Numbered from the stretch's first letter, positions 7,454 to 17,649 are shown. The stretch: DNA of 64,000 nucleotides from Microcaldota archaeon (GCA_028866775.1 JAGWHK010000001.1:170007-234006); one strand, 5' to 3'. Translations and numbers: made by a program. The notes: a model not told the origin generated them from the sequence alone.

Positions 7454-8959
7454 ATGCCCGGCGACCCTGTCAGGGAACTTGTAGACAGGCTGTCTGCCGC
7501 CTCTATTCTAGTTTCTGCAGACGTCACAAAGGATGACCTGTCCGGAATCGACACAGAGACGCTAGCCGCAAGGATCCTGGAGGAGTATTTGGGGCGCGAT
7601 GGTCTCAAGATCGTCAGCAAGTCCGATCTGGAGCGTATGCTTGAGACACTCAAGGCGGAGAAGACCCCGGTGCCTGCCGAGCACATACAGGCCCAGAGAA
7701 CAGGTTTCTCTGCCTATGCCTCGGAGATCGATGCCGACTACAGCATAAGGGTCAGCGAGAACGAGAGGTCGGGAGTCAACCTTGACGGCTTCGTTTCCTA
7801 CTTCAGGAACCGGATGGAGAGGATGCGAGACATCATCGGCAGCCAGCGGATGGGCATATCCGGGATGGTCCAGAACATAGAGGCGTTGCGCAACTGCGCC
7901 AACGGCCGCGATGTAACAGTGGTGGGGATGGTCTCGAACAAAATAGTAACGAAGAACGGGAACATAATGATCGTAGTCGACGACGAGACCGGGGAATACA
8001 AGATAATCTTCATGAACGGCAGTTCGCAGAAGGCCAAGGCGCTATTCGAGAAGGCGAGGCGGATAGTAAACGACGAGGTTTTGGCCGTCAACGGCAGGAT
8101 GTCAAGCCCATTCATAATAGCGAACGAGATTGTCTGGCCCGACATCCCGATAAACAACAGGGAGAAGACCGAGGAGGACGTTGGGATCGCGTTCATCTCA
8201 GATCTTCACATAGGGAGCAAGAAGTTCATGGAGAAGAACTTCACGAACTTCATAAAGTGGCTCAATGGAGAACATGGGGATAGGCACGACCTTGCTGGAA
8301 AGATCAAGTACATCGTAGTCGGCGGGGACGTGGTTGACGGGATCGGGGTCTACCCGAACCAGGACCGCGACCTTTCAATCCTGGACATATACGCCCAGTA
8401 CAAGCTCTTCATGGATATGATAGAGGGGATACCGGATTACATACACATGTTCATAATACCTGGGAACCACGACGCCATACAAAGGGCGGAGCCGCAGCCG
8501 GCCCTCACCAAGGAGCTCGTCGGTGAGATAAAGAGGGACAATGTCCACATGCTGCCCAACCCCAGCTTCCTGACCCTGCATGGCGTTGACGTGCTTGCCT
8601 ACCACGGCACATCCCTTGATTCTATTATACGGTCAATACCTGGACTGAGCTACGCTGACCCGGAGGGCGCGATGGTTGAGCTTCTCAAGAGGAGGCACCT
8701 CTCCCCCATATACGGGGGCAATATAATAGTCCCAAGCCCGAAGGACAGCATGGTCATAGACAAGGTGCCTGACATACTGACCATGGGCCATGTTCACAAG
8801 AACTGCCTGGGCAACTACCATGGCGTCGACATACTCAACAGCGGGACATGGCAGGCAAGGACAGACTTCCAGATAGTGCAGGGGCACGTTCCGTCCCCAT
8901 GCATACTTTCTGTCTACGAGGCGCGGTACAACAGGTTTGCGACCCTCAACTTCGCGTGA
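7454..8959 (+). CDS. polB: DNA polymerase D small subunit DP1 (3'-5' exonuclease)
   Basis: 501 residues. The C-terminal half is a calcineurin-like phosphoesterase with all motifs intact: SDLHIGS, GGDVVDG, IPGNHDA, AYHGTS and MGHVHKN, so proofreading activity is expected. Before it lies an OB-fold region (VTVVGMVSNKIVTKNGN..VDDETGEYK), and the N-terminal ~100 residues match the variable DP1 head. Length is within the family's normal range. The large subunit starts four bases after this stop codon, so the PolD holoenzyme is encoded as one unit. Confidence 0.97.
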   Translation: MPGDPVRELVDRLSAASILVSADVTKDDLSGIDTETLAARILEEYLGRDGLKIVSKSDLERMLETLKAEKTPVPAEHIQAQRTGFSAYASEIDADYSIRVSENERSGVNLDGFVSYFRNRMERMRDIIGSQRMGISGMVQNIEALRNCANGRDVTVVGMVSNKIVTKNGNIMIVVDDETGEYKIIFMNGSSQKAKALFEKARRIVNDEVLAVNGRMSSPFIIANEIVWPDIPINNREKTEEDVGIAFISDLHIGSKKFMEKNFTNFIKWLNGEHGDRHDLAGKIKYIVVGGDVVDGIGVYPNQDRDLSILDIYAQYKLFMDMIEGIPDYIHMFIIPGNHDAIQRAEPQPALTKELVGEIKRDNVHMLPNPSFLTLHGVDVLAYHGTSLDSIIRSIPGLSYADPEGAMVELLKRRHLSPIYGGNIIVPSPKDSMVIDKVPDILTMGHVHKNCLGNYHGVDILNSGTWQARTDFQIVQGHVPSPCILSVYEARYNRFATLNFA

Positions 8960-8963
8960 TCTG

Positions 8964-11900
8964 ATGGACATCAACGAGTATTTTGGCCTGATGAGCAGCG
9001 GATACGACTCGGCAAATGCGGTTGCCATTGCGGCGCGCGCGAAGGGCTTTGACCAGCAGAGCTTTGTGGAGATAAAGGCTGCGCCCGACGTTGCATCAAG
9101 GGTGGAGGGGATACTCAACGTCGAGGGGCTCGCCGAGAAGATAAAGGCAAACGCGGCGGGAAAGTCGAGGCAGACCCTAGCGTTCGACATGGTCAAGGAG
9201 ATATGCAACTGGGACAGGATGAAGGGCAAGACAAAGGAGGAGATACTGACCCTTGCGATACGGGTCGGGCTGTCGATCCTAACTGAGGGTGTTGTCGTTG
9301 CGTCCACAGAGGGGATACAGAGGACAGAGATGCACAGGAATGCCGACGGCTCCGACTATGCTGCCGTGCTGTTCGCCGGGCCGATAAGGGGTGCCGGGGG
9401 AACCAGCGCGGCCATGACGGTTGCAATGGCTGACTACGGGAGAAAGATACTAGGGATAGGCTCCTACCGTGCGACCCAATCAGAGGTCGAGCGCTGCCTT
9501 GAAGAGATACAGATATATGACTCCAGGGCGGCCAGGCTGCAGTACATGCCTAGCGAGGATGATATAAGGCACATAATCAAGAACTGCGAGGTCTGCGTAG
9601 ACGGCGTGCCAACTGAGCAGATCGAGGTCTCGGTGAACAGGAACCTCAAGAGGCTGGACAAGGATGGAAAGGAGGAGGCAGTCACCAACAAGATAAGGGG
9701 AGGGATAGGCCTGGTAGTCTGCGAGGGGATAGCGCAGAAGGCGAAGAGCGTGCTCAAGCATACGAAGAACGCTGGGCTCGACTGGAGCTGGCTCAACGGG
9801 GTGATAAAGGCGGACAAGCCGAGCTCTGGAACCAGCGAAACGCAGGAAAAGAGCAACACCGCATTCCTGAAGGATCTGGTGGCGGGAAGGCCGATACTTG
9901 CCTACCCTGCAATGAGTGGCAGCTTCAGGTTGAGGTACGGGAGATCGCGCTACACCGGGATAGCGGCCAAGGGGTTCAACCCGGCCACGATGATAATACT
10001 TGACGAGTTCATAGCGGTTGGGACGCAGCTGAGGATAGAGAAGCCGGGCAAGGGTTGCGTTGCCGCACCGGTGGACAGCATAGAGGGGCCGTTCGTCAAG
10101 CTTGAGGACGGAACGGCCTTCAGGGTAAACAGCGCAGAAAAGGCCAAGGATATCAAGGGCAGGGTGGCCAAGATAATAGCCGTGGGGGACATACTGGTCA
10201 CATACGGGGACTTCAAGAAGAGCAACACGCCGCTGCAGCAGCCCGGCTATGTGGAGGAGTACTGGGCAGAGCAGCTCAGAGCCGCAGGATGCGGCGAGAT
10301 TCCCCCAAATCCCTCCTTCAGTGAGGCCTTCGGGATTTCCAAGAGATACGGGGTTCCGATGCATCCGCTCTACACCTATGACTTCGCGGATGCAAGCGCA
10401 GAGGAGCTCGGGGAGCTGAGGTCCAGGCTGTCTGGAGGGAGCATCGAACCAGGAAGCGAGATTCTCTTCGAGGTCAAGGGAGTGACCATAGCAAAGTCCG
10501 TTGCAGGTAGGGATATAACACCTGTCATGGAGAGGCTGTGCCTGCCGCACAGGGAGACAGGGGAAAACATAGTGATTGATGGCGCAGACGCGCAGAGCAT
10601 AATCGCCAGCCTGGGGCTTGCTGAAGGCGAGAAATTGGCCCTTGGGACTACAGCCAAAGGCTCTGATTCTGTCTCGGGCCTCGACTTCGCAAATGCGAAC
10701 TCCCAATTCAGGATAATGAGGAGGTCCACCAGGATAGGAGCAAGGATTGGAAGGCCTGAGAAGGCAAAGGAGAGGCTTATGAAACCCGCGCCCAACGTGC
10801 TCTTCCCAGTCGGAGAGAGCGGGGGAAAGGAGAGGAACGTGGCCAAGGCCTACGAGATCGCCAAGAAGAAGTTCAGGAACAGCGGGATAGAGGTCGAGGT
10901 CGGGCGTTACAGATGTGCAAAGGGGGGCGAGCTGGTATACCTGCCATACTGCCAGAAGCACGGCTGCCCTGCCAGGATAGAATACGTATGCAAGAGCTGC
11001 GGATCAAAGTCCATCTCTGACGCCTGCCCGAACTGCGGGTCAAAGACATCTCCAAGCGATATCAGGAACCTCGACATAATTGGGGAGCTCGACTCTGCGT
11101 CCAGCAGGCTCGGCATCCCGATCCCGAAATCGCTCAAGGGGGTTAGAGGGCTGAGCAGCAGCAGGAAGTCTGCGGAACCTCTCGAGAAGGGGCTGCTCAG
11201 GGCGTCCCTGGGCGTGCATATATTCAAGGACGGAACCTCCAGGTTCGACGCGATGAACATGCCGATAACGCATTTCTATCCGAGGGAGGTGGGGGTGGGG
11301 TTTGAGAAGCTCAAGGGAATGGGCTACACCAAGGATTACAAGGGCAGGGAGCTTGTTTCTGATGACCAGCTGCTGGAACTCATGCACCAGGACGTGGTAA
11401 TAAACCGGGATGGCGCGGCCCACATGCTAAAGGTCGCAAAGTTCATCGACGAGTTGCTGGTCAGGTACTACAAGATGGAGCCGTATTACAGGGCCTCTAC
11501 CGTGGACGACATGGTGGGACAGATGGCGATAACCCTGGCGCCGCACACCTCGGCTGGTGTCCTCTGCAGGATAGTCGGCTTCACCGATGCGAGGATAGGG
11601 CTCTCGCACCCCTACGTTGTATCTGCAAGGAGGAGGAATTGCGACGGCGACGAGGACACGCTCATGCTCCTGCTTGACGCGCTGATTAACTTCTCGAGGA
11701 GCTACCTTCCATCGAGCGTTGGAGGGACTATGGACGCCCCGCTGACACTCACGCTCAACGTCAACCCTAGCGAGGTCGATGACGAAGTGCACGACATGGA
11801 GATCGTCGAAAGCTATGGGCTTGACTTCTACAATAGCGCTGAGAGGAGGATACCGCCTAGCGAGGCAAAGGTCGAGCTCGTGAAGGACAGGCTGGGCACA

Positions 11901-12401
11901 GGGAAGGAGTTCTCCGGGATATGTTTCACCCATCTCAGCGGGCCAGGGGCGATAGGCGACTCGCCGAAGAGCTGCACCTACACGAAGCTAAACACCATGG
12001 CTGAGAAGATCGACGCCCAGTTCAGGCTGACTGACAGGCTCGAGTGCGTCGACAGGCCGAACGCGGCAAAGAACCTGATAATGAGCCACTTCATACCTGA
12101 CCTGATAGGCAACATGCACTCCTTCTCCAGGCAGGGATTCAGGTGCATCGCCTGCAACTCGAAGTACCGGAGGGTGCCTCTCGTCGGGAAATGCACGAGG
12201 TGTGGCGGCAAGATAGTGCTCACCATCAGCAAGAGCAGCATAGAGAAGTACCTTGAGGTGGCCATCACCCTGGCCGACAGATACAAACTGGAGCCGTACA
12301 TAAGGCAGAGGCTGTCGCTCATCAGGGACGAGATAAGGGACGTCTTCGGTTACACCGGAGGACCCGAGAGCAAGCAGATAAACCTTGCTAAATTCATCTA
12401 G
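8964..12401 (+). CDS. polC: DNA polymerase D large subunit DP2
   Basis: 1,145 residues; the catalytic subunit of the archaeal replicative polymerase PolD, which carries two double-psi beta-barrels. Visible hallmarks are the FAGPIRGAGGTSAAMTVAMA segment near residue 140, the catalytic stretch RRNCDGDEDTLMLLLDALINF, and a C-terminal zinc region with CIACNSKYR and CTRCGGK; another zinc-binding region is at CKSCG..CPNCG. No intein interrupts the gene, unlike in several other archaea. ATG 8964 gives the expected MDINEYF start; an earlier in-frame ATG at 8937 lies inside DP1. Confidence 0.98.
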   Translation: MDINEYFGLMSSGYDSANAVAIAARAKGFDQQSFVEIKAAPDVASRVEGILNVEGLAEKIKANAAGKSRQTLAFDMVKEICNWDRMKGKTKEEILTLAIRVGLSILTEGVVVASTEGIQRTEMHRNADGSDYAAVLFAGPIRGAGGTSAAMTVAMADYGRKILGIGSYRATQSEVERCLEEIQIYDSRAARLQYMPSEDDIRHIIKNCEVCVDGVPTEQIEVSVNRNLKRLDKDGKEEAVTNKIRGGIGLVVCEGIAQKAKSVLKHTKNAGLDWSWLNGVIKADKPSSGTSETQEKSNTAFLKDLVAGRPILAYPAMSGSFRLRYGRSRYTGIAAKGFNPATMIILDEFIAVGTQLRIEKPGKGCVAAPVDSIEGPFVKLEDGTAFRVNSAEKAKDIKGRVAKIIAVGDILVTYGDFKKSNTPLQQPGYVEEYWAEQLRAAGCGEIPPNPSFSEAFGISKRYGVPMHPLYTYDFADASAEELGELRSRLSGGSIEPGSEILFEVKGVTIAKSVAGRDITPVMERLCLPHRETGENIVIDGADAQSIIASLGLAEGEKLALGTTAKGSDSVSGLDFANANSQFRIMRRSTRIGARIGRPEKAKERLMKPAPNVLFPVGESGGKERNVAKAYEIAKKKFRNSGIEVEVGRYRCAKGGELVYLPYCQKHGCPARIEYVCKSCGSKSISDACPNCGSKTSPSDIRNLDIIGELDSASSRLGIPIPKSLKGVRGLSSSRKSAEPLEKGLLRASLGVHIFKDGTSRFDAMNMPITHFYPREVGVGFEKLKGMGYTKDYKGRELVSDDQLLELMHQDVVINRDGAAHMLKVAKFIDELLVRYYKMEPYYRASTVDDMVGQMAITLAPHTSAGVLCRIVGFTDARIGLSHPYVVSARRRNCDGDEDTLMLLLDALINFSRSYLPSSVGGTMDAPLTLTLNVNPSEVDDEVHDMEIVESYGLDFYNSAERRIPPSEAKVELVKDRLGTGKEFSGICFTHLSGPGAIGDSPKSCTYTKLNTMAEKIDAQFRLTDRLECVDRPNAAKNLIMSHFIPDLIGNMHSFSRQGFRCIACNSKYRRVPLVGKCTRCGGKIVLTISKSSIEKYLEVAITLADRYKLEPYIRQRLSLIRDEIRDVFGYTGGPESKQINLAKFI

Positions 12402-12439
12402 TTTTTAAAGCTGACCTGCCAATTTCTATTGGGGAGGAC

Positions 12440-14170
12440 TTGAGAAACAAGGAGATCGCCGATATCTTCAGCGAGATGGCGCAGCTGATCGAGATAGAGG
12501 ACGAGCCGAATGCAAGGTTCAAGATTAGGGCCTACCAGAAGGCTGCCCTTACCATATCAACATTGCAGGAAGACGTCGAGGATCTATATGAAAAGGGCGG
12601 CCCGAAGGCCTTGATGGAGCTGCCCGGGATAGGCCAGGCGCTTGCAGAGAAAATAGTGGAGTACCTCAAGACCGGCAAGATCAAGAAGTTCGAGCAGATG
12701 AAGAAGGAATATCCCGTGGACTTCAAGAACCTTACCAGGGTCAGTGGGTTGGGGCCCAAGAAGGCGTTCAGGCTCTACAAGGAATTGAAGGTAAGGGACT
12801 TGGAGGACCTCAAGAATGCGCTCGAGAAGCACAAGATCCAGGGCCTCGAGGGCTTTGGGACGAGGAGCGAGGAGCAGTTCAAGAAGGGTCTCATAATGCT
12901 TGAGGGCCAGAAGGGCAGGATACTGCTTGGGGACGGCCTGCCTGCGGCGGAGTCGATTGTGGGGAAGCTTAACAAGAGCGGCCTTGTAGAGGAGGCGATG
13001 GTCGCTGGGTCTGCCAGGAGGATGAGGGAGACGGTAGGCGACCTCGACATACTGGTGCTCTCCTCGAAGGGGGAGAAGGTGATGGATTTCTTCGTCAAGC
13101 TTCCCGAGGTGTCTGACATCGTGGTCAGGGGACCGACGAAGACCACTGTCATGCTTAGGATAGGGGTAACCTGCGATTTAAGGGTCATAGAGCCGAACAG
13201 CTTCGGAGCTGCGGTGCAATACTTCACCGGAAGCAAGGACCACAACGTGCAGGTCAGGACCATCGCCATAGGGATGGGCTACAAGCTCAACGAGTACGGG
13301 CTCTTCGACAGGAAGGGCAAGCTGGTGTCTGCGAGGAGCGAGCATGACATATACAAGAAACTGGGAATGGAGTGGATGCCGCCGGAGATGAGAGAGGCCA
13401 GGGGCGAGGTTAAGTTGGCCCAGCAGGGCAAGCTGCCAAAGTTGGTGGAGTTGGCCGAAGTGAAAGGGGACATGCATACCCATACTGTAGAGACCGATGG
13501 CGCAAACACGATAGAGGAGATGGTGGAGGAGGCCAGGAGGATAGGCCACAAATACATCGCCACCACAAACCACACCAAGAGCCTCCAGATCGCGAAGGGC
13601 ATGAACGAGAAGGGGTTCGAGAGGTATTTCAAGAAGGTCGATGCGCTCAACAGGAGGCTCGACGGAAAATTCAGGGTATTCAAGGGCGCGGAGGTCGACG
13701 TACTCAAGGATGGGAGCCTGGACCTGGATGACAAGTGCCTCAAGTCGATGGACTGGGTCGTCGCCTCGGTGCATATGAACTACAACATGGAGAAGGACGC
13801 TATGACCAAGAGGATAGTAAAGGCCCTTGACTCGGGACTCGTAAACGTCATGGGCCACCCAACGGGAAGGGAACTGCTAGTGAGGGAGCAGTATGCGGTT
13901 GACCTCGACAAGGTATTCGAGGCGGCGGAGAGGAATGGAGTCGCATTGGAGATAAACGCAAATCCGCAGAGGATGGACCTTAACGACACGAACATAATGG
14001 CGGCATCCAAGTACAAGGTCAGGTTTGCGCTCGGGACAGACGCCCACAGGACCTTCCACATGCGCTTCATGAGGTATGGGGTTGGTACTGCAAGGAGGGG
14101 ATGGCTCGGACCGGATAGGATAATAAATACCATGGAGCTTAGGAAAGTGGAGGGATTAATCAGCAGGTGA
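12440..14170 (+). CDS. polX: Family X DNA polymerase with PHP domain (PolX)
   Basis: 576 residues, start TTG preceded by GGGGAGG. The N-terminal helix-hairpin-helix region is seen in LPGIGQALAEKIVEYL and VSGLGPKKAFRLY, followed by the nucleotidyltransferase centre GSARRMRETVGDLDIL with the DxD metal-binding pair, and by a C-terminal PHP phosphoesterase domain (DMHTHTVETDGAN, TTNHTKS, GHPTGRE, ALGTDAH). PHP-containing PolX enzymes act in gap filling and base-excision repair with 3'-5' exonuclease and end-processing activity. It follows the PolD genes with 38 bases of spacing, in a DNA synthesis/repair cluster. Confidence 0.96.
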   Translation: MRNKEIADIFSEMAQLIEIEDEPNARFKIRAYQKAALTISTLQEDVEDLYEKGGPKALMELPGIGQALAEKIVEYLKTGKIKKFEQMKKEYPVDFKNLTRVSGLGPKKAFRLYKELKVRDLEDLKNALEKHKIQGLEGFGTRSEEQFKKGLIMLEGQKGRILLGDGLPAAESIVGKLNKSGLVEEAMVAGSARRMRETVGDLDILVLSSKGEKVMDFFVKLPEVSDIVVRGPTKTTVMLRIGVTCDLRVIEPNSFGAAVQYFTGSKDHNVQVRTIAIGMGYKLNEYGLFDRKGKLVSARSEHDIYKKLGMEWMPPEMREARGEVKLAQQGKLPKLVELAEVKGDMHTHTVETDGANTIEEMVEEARRIGHKYIATTNHTKSLQIAKGMNEKGFERYFKKVDALNRRLDGKFRVFKGAEVDVLKDGSLDLDDKCLKSMDWVVASVHMNYNMEKDAMTKRIVKALDSGLVNVMGHPTGRELLVREQYAVDLDKVFEAAERNGVALEINANPQRMDLNDTNIMAASKYKVRFALGTDAHRTFHMRFMRYGVGTARRGWLGPDRIINTMELRKVEGLISR

Positions 14171-14176
14171 TCGTGC

Positions 14177-14971
14177 TTGGGGGATTATGGCGCTTCTGTG
14201 AAGGGTAGATGGGCGAACAAGAGGGAGGGGCAGCACTTCCTCATGGACAGGTCGATAGCGGAAATCGAGGCTGCCTACGGGGAGGGGAGAAGGGTCCTTG
14301 AGATGGGGTCCGGAATGGGGATACTGACAGAGGCCCTATGCAAGAAGGCCAAGAGCGTCATAAGCGTTGAGAAGGACCGTGGGCTCTTCGAAAGGCTCGA
14401 ATACACGCTCATCTCGGACAAGCTCAGGCTCATCAACAAGGACTTCTTCGAGCTTGGTGACAAGGAGATTGGGGAGTGTGACATAATGATATCAAACATA
14501 CCCTACAAGCTCTCGAGTAAGGTTGTCTCGTGGCTCGGGGCCAGGAGCATGCCAGCGGTGCTGTGCGTGCAGAAGGAGTTTGCCGAGCACATGACTGCAT
14601 CACCGGGATCAAAGAGCTACTCGCGGCTGAGCGTGGAGTCCGAGCTGCGGTTCAAGGTCTATAAGGTGAGGGATGTTCCGCCCACGTGCTTCCATCCGAT
14701 GCCGCATGTCGATTCTGCGATAGTATATCTGGTGCCGAAAAAGGTGAAGATAGCAAAGAGGGCCGACGAGGTTATAACAGCGCTCATGAACCACAAAAAG
14801 AAGACACTGCGCAATGCGCTCATGGATTCTTGTAGGACCCTTGGAGTCGGAAAAGAGGAGATGTCAGAGATATCGGCCAAGGTTGGAGAAGGGAGTCAGA
14901 GGCCCCTGCACATGAACCCTGAGGAAATCCTTGAGGTTGCTGAGATCGTGGCAAAGAGGATCAGGGCTTGA
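14177..14971 (+). CDS. ksgA: 16S rRNA adenine dimethyltransferase KsgA/Dim1
   Basis: 264 residues; dimethylates two adjacent adenines near the 3' end of 16S rRNA. The SAM motif LEMGSGMGILTEAL (around residue 40), the acidic VEKD, and the catalytic NIPYKLSS motif (NLPY type) are visible, with HPMPHVDSAIVYL downstream. The N-terminal GQHFLMD is the usual family start, so the TTG at 14177, six bases after polX, is plausible, with 15-20 extra residues. Its 3' end overlaps the convergent metallo-hydrolase gene by 11 bases. Confidence 0.95.
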   Translation: MGDYGASVKGRWANKREGQHFLMDRSIAEIEAAYGEGRRVLEMGSGMGILTEALCKKAKSVISVEKDRGLFERLEYTLISDKLRLINKDFFELGDKEIGECDIMISNIPYKLSSKVVSWLGARSMPAVLCVQKEFAEHMTASPGSKSYSRLSVESELRFKVYKVRDVPPTCFHPMPHVDSAIVYLVPKKVKIAKRADEVITALMNHKKKTLRNALMDSCRTLGVGKEEMSEISAKVGEGSQRPLHMNPEEILEVAEIVAKRIRA

Positions 14972-15614
14972 CCTCCTCAAGTATCCTGGCAGAGCTTATC
15001 GAGTCCCTGACCTTCTGCTCGGCCTCCTTCCAATTGCCTCCCGCCCGCTCAAGCTGCATCTTGTAGTGTATCGGCACGGTTATGTCTGCGCCGATGGCCC
15101 TTGCCGCCTCTATCATTTCGTCGACCCCCATCGTGTAGGTATCCCCCATGGGCAGCAGCGCCGCGTATATGTTGTCTATTTTCTTCATTTCCGGTATGAA
15201 ATCCGTGTCGCCCGAATGGTATATCCTCCTTCCATCGACCTCGATAATGTAGCCCATCCACTTGTTTTCCCTTGGATGCCATTTCAGCTTGCTCGGATTC
15301 GTATTGTAAGCAGGAACCGAGTCTATTTTTATTCCGAACGCGCTGGACGACTGTCCCGGCTCCAGTATCTTGACGTTTTGGTATTTTTCTATGCCCTCGC
15401 ACAGTCTCGACGCGATTATCTTTGTACCGCTCTTGAGTATCTTGTCGATTGAGTCAGGGCTATAGTGATCCTGGTGCGCATGGGTTATCAGTATCAAATC
15501 GGCCTTGGTGTCGGTCGCAGGAAGCATGAACGGATCTATGTATATGTTGTTGCCCCCGTGCTTCATCAGGAATCCGGAGTTCCCGAGAAGGACCAGTTCC
15601 TTTCCGATCTCCAT
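14961..15614 (-). CDS. Metallo-beta-lactamase fold hydrolase (UPF0173-like)
   Basis: 217 residues with THAHQDHYS as the HxHxDH zinc motif near residue 46, a HSGDTDF motif near 135 and a late HYKM histidine near 185. The LGNSGFLMKHGGNNIYIDP start is typical of the UPF0173/L-ascorbate-lactonase-like branch. The natural substrate is not known. It is convergent with ksgA and overlaps it by 11 bases. Confidence 0.88.
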   Translation of the reverse strand: MEIGKELVLLGNSGFLMKHGGNNIYIDPFMLPATDTKADLILITHAHQDHYSPDSIDKILKSGTKIIASRLCEGIEKYQNVKILEPGQSSSAFGIKIDSVPAYNTNPSKLKWHPRENKWMGYIIEVDGRRIYHSGDTDFIPEMKKIDNIYAALLPMGDTYTMGVDEMIEAARAIGADITVPIHYKMQLERAGGNWKEAEQKVRDSISSARILEEVKP

Positions 15615-15672
15615 AACACCACGGTAATTTATCGCTCTGGCAGACTAAATAGGTTGCCATTTGCGGGCCGTT

Positions 15673-16146
15673 TTACCGGCGCCTTCGGTTGAACATGGCC
15701 ATGGACTTCTTTCGCTGCCTCTCCATCTCCTCTTTGCTCATCTTCAGCCTTGTTGACACAGACCACCTGTTCCCGAATGGGTCATATAGGTTGCCGTATC
15801 TCTCGCCCCAGAATGTGTTGCTCAGCTGCATCGCGGGCTTTGCGCCTGCCGCGATCGCAGATCTCCAGGTCCTGTCGACGTCATTGGAGTATATGTGCAG
15901 CGTCCCCTGCTGGAACCCGGCCTTCTCTGAATCGAAGCGGTCGGAGATCATCACTATGGAGTTGCCGATCCTTATCCTTGCATGTATGATCTTGCCGTCA
16001 GGAGCCTTCACCCTATCGCCCACCTCCCTTGCACCGAACGCCTTCTTGTAGAACTCTATCGCCTTCGACGCGCCCTTGACCGTTAGATAAGGGGTCACAG
16101 TGCGCAGGCCTGAAGGAATTCCCTTTACCTTCTTCGTTTTAGACAT
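15673..16146 (-). CDS. VOC-superfamily protein (glyoxalase/PhnB-like)
   Basis: 157 residues from ATG 16146 (MSKTKKV); an earlier in-frame start at 16176 adds an unlikely ten residues. The pattern TVTPYLTVKGASKAIEFYKKAFGA, with HARIRIGNSIVMISD and FWGERYGNLYDPFGNRWSV, matches PhnB-like VOC proteins. Usual VOC metal ligands are only partly identifiable. The C-terminal tail is very basic (RQRKKSMAMFNRRRR), unusual for the family. The substrate is unknown; the gene may be of bacterial origin, since PhnB-like proteins are mostly bacterial (inference). Confidence 0.85.
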   Translation of the reverse strand: MSKTKKVKGIPSGLRTVTPYLTVKGASKAIEFYKKAFGAREVGDRVKAPDGKIIHARIRIGNSIVMISDRFDSEKAGFQQGTLHIYSNDVDRTWRSAIAAGAKPAMQLSNTFWGERYGNLYDPFGNRWSVSTRLKMSKEEMERQRKKSMAMFNRRRR

Positions 16147-16223
16147 ACCCTCACCGAAATTATTGCAATCGTGCAATCTATAAAATATGCGTAAAAAGTT
16201 AGGCTTTGCATGTTGTTCAAAAA

Positions 16224-16233
16224 CTATTAAAAG
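16224..16233 (+). promoter_or_regulatory. Putative TATA box for the CCA-adding enzyme gene
   Basis: CTATTAAAAG lies 33 bases upstream of the ATG at 16261, consistent with a very short leader. Confidence 0.5.
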
Positions 16234-16260
16234 CCAATCAGAGAATCTAGCCTGAGCAGC

Positions 16261-17649
16261 ATGGAATACAAGTTGAACGCGCAGAAGCTTGCAAAGCTGG
16301 GCAGGGTATCAGAGGCCGTGCTCAGGGAGGTGAGGCCCTCAAGCGAGGAGAGGAAGGCCATGACCGCGAAGATAAACACGGTCATGGGGCGCATCAAGGG
16401 GCTCGCGCCCAAGGGAGTAGAGATAATGGTGGCCGGATCAGCGGCGCGCGGCACAGAGCTCAGGGGCAACTCAGATGTTGACATATTCCTTCTCTTCAAC
16501 AAGCCTGTCCCCAAGGAGAGGATGGAGAAGGTGTCTGTAGATGTGGCCAAGCGCATGGTGAAGGGCCGGAAAAACGAGTCTTACATAGTGAAGTATGCAG
16601 AGCATCCCTATGCTAGGATCCTGCTCGACGATATCGGCCTGAGGATCGACCTGGTGCCGGCATACAAGATACGCTCAGCCAAGGAAATGGCCACGTCCGT
16701 AGACAGGACACAGCTGCATAACGAGTTCATAAAGTCCAGGTTAAACAAGCAGCAGCAGGATGAGGTGCGGCTCCTGAAGGCGCTTCTGAGGTTCCACAGC
16801 ATATACGGCGCTGAGGCAAGGGTCGAGGGCTTCTCTGGATATCTTTGCGAGCTCCTGATCTACACATACGGGTCCTTCCCGAAGCTTCTGGTTGCGATCG
16901 CCAACGCGAAGATGCCATTGGTGGTAGACCATTCGGGTGAGGGGCTGGACCCCAGGCAGACGGCTGAAAAATTCGAGAAGAAGCTTGTGGTGATAGACCC
17001 TACCGACAAGGAGAGGAATGTAGCTGCGAATGTGTCTGACGACTCGCTTGCAAGGTTTGTCCTGCTCTGTCGCGCGCTTCTCGCCGATCCGTCCCTCAAG
17101 AGCTTCAACGGGGAAGGATATTCCGACCTCCACTCCGGGGCTAAGCTCTCCGGAATCGCGAGAAGGCTTGGAGTCGGGTTATATGCGATTGCATTCAAGT
17201 CGGACGATATAGCCGATGAGATAGTGTGGCAGCAACTCAAGAGGCTAATGAATAGCATGGCATCAGAGCTTTCGAAGCTGGGTTTCACCCCGCTGCTCTC
17301 ATTGCAGGAGGTTGTGGGAACGGATGCGGTGATTGGGTTCATGATAAATGATTTCAGGAAGCAGTATAAGTTGGTCATCGGGCCCAGCGCACTCATGAGG
17401 GATGCGGCAGCATCCTTTGCGCTCGCCCATCCGGCCGAATCGGTGATATTCAGATCACTGGAGAGCGACAGGCTCTATGTTGTAGAGAAGGCCGATTGCA
17501 CCACCCCGGAGGAGGCGATACGGCATCTCCTTAAGTCGGTGAAGATTCCATCGCATTTCAGGAGGGGCATGAAGCTGTATGTCAATGCAGTACCTGAGGG
17601 CCATGCGAAGATGCTTTACAAGGCCTACTGGAGAAAGACAAGCTTATAG
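16261..17649 (+). CDS. cca: Archaeal CCA-adding tRNA nucleotidyltransferase (class I)
   Basis: 462 residues; adds CCA to tRNA 3' ends without a nucleic-acid template. The catalytic motif VAGSAARGTELRGNSDVDIF contains the GS and DxD signatures of class I nucleotidyltransferases, and the following regions (RIDLVPAYKI, DRTQLHNEF, VRLLKALLRF, GFSGYLCELL) are those of archaeal enzymes. No tRNA gene in this window encodes CCA, which fits the need for this enzyme. Its last 6 bases overlap the convergent Fap7 gene. Confidence 0.97.
   Translation: MEYKLNAQKLAKLGRVSEAVLREVRPSSEERKAMTAKINTVMGRIKGLAPKGVEIMVAGSAARGTELRGNSDVDIFLLFNKPVPKERMEKVSVDVAKRMVKGRKNESYIVKYAEHPYARILLDDIGLRIDLVPAYKIRSAKEMATSVDRTQLHNEFIKSRLNKQQQDEVRLLKALLRFHSIYGAEARVEGFSGYLCELLIYTYGSFPKLLVAIANAKMPLVVDHSGEGLDPRQTAEKFEKKLVVIDPTDKERNVAANVSDDSLARFVLLCRALLADPSLKSFNGEGYSDLHSGAKLSGIARRLGVGLYAIAFKSDDIADEIVWQQLKRLMNSMASELSKLGFTPLLSLQEVVGTDAVIGFMINDFRKQYKLVIGPSALMRDAAASFALAHPAESVIFRSLESDRLYVVEKADCTTPEEAIRHLLKSVKIPSHFRRGMKLYVNAVPEGHAKMLYKAYWRKTSL

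Noticed and set aside
9480-10961. 493-codon minus-strand frame inside polC
   Set aside because: It is a shadow of the high-GC third-position bias of the PolD large-subunit gene, rich in Leu/Arg/Pro/His with no domain pattern.
8964-12401. Intein or intron in polC, mcm or the tRNA genes
   Set aside because: All coding regions run through their active-site motifs without insertion, and the three tRNAs fold without introns.
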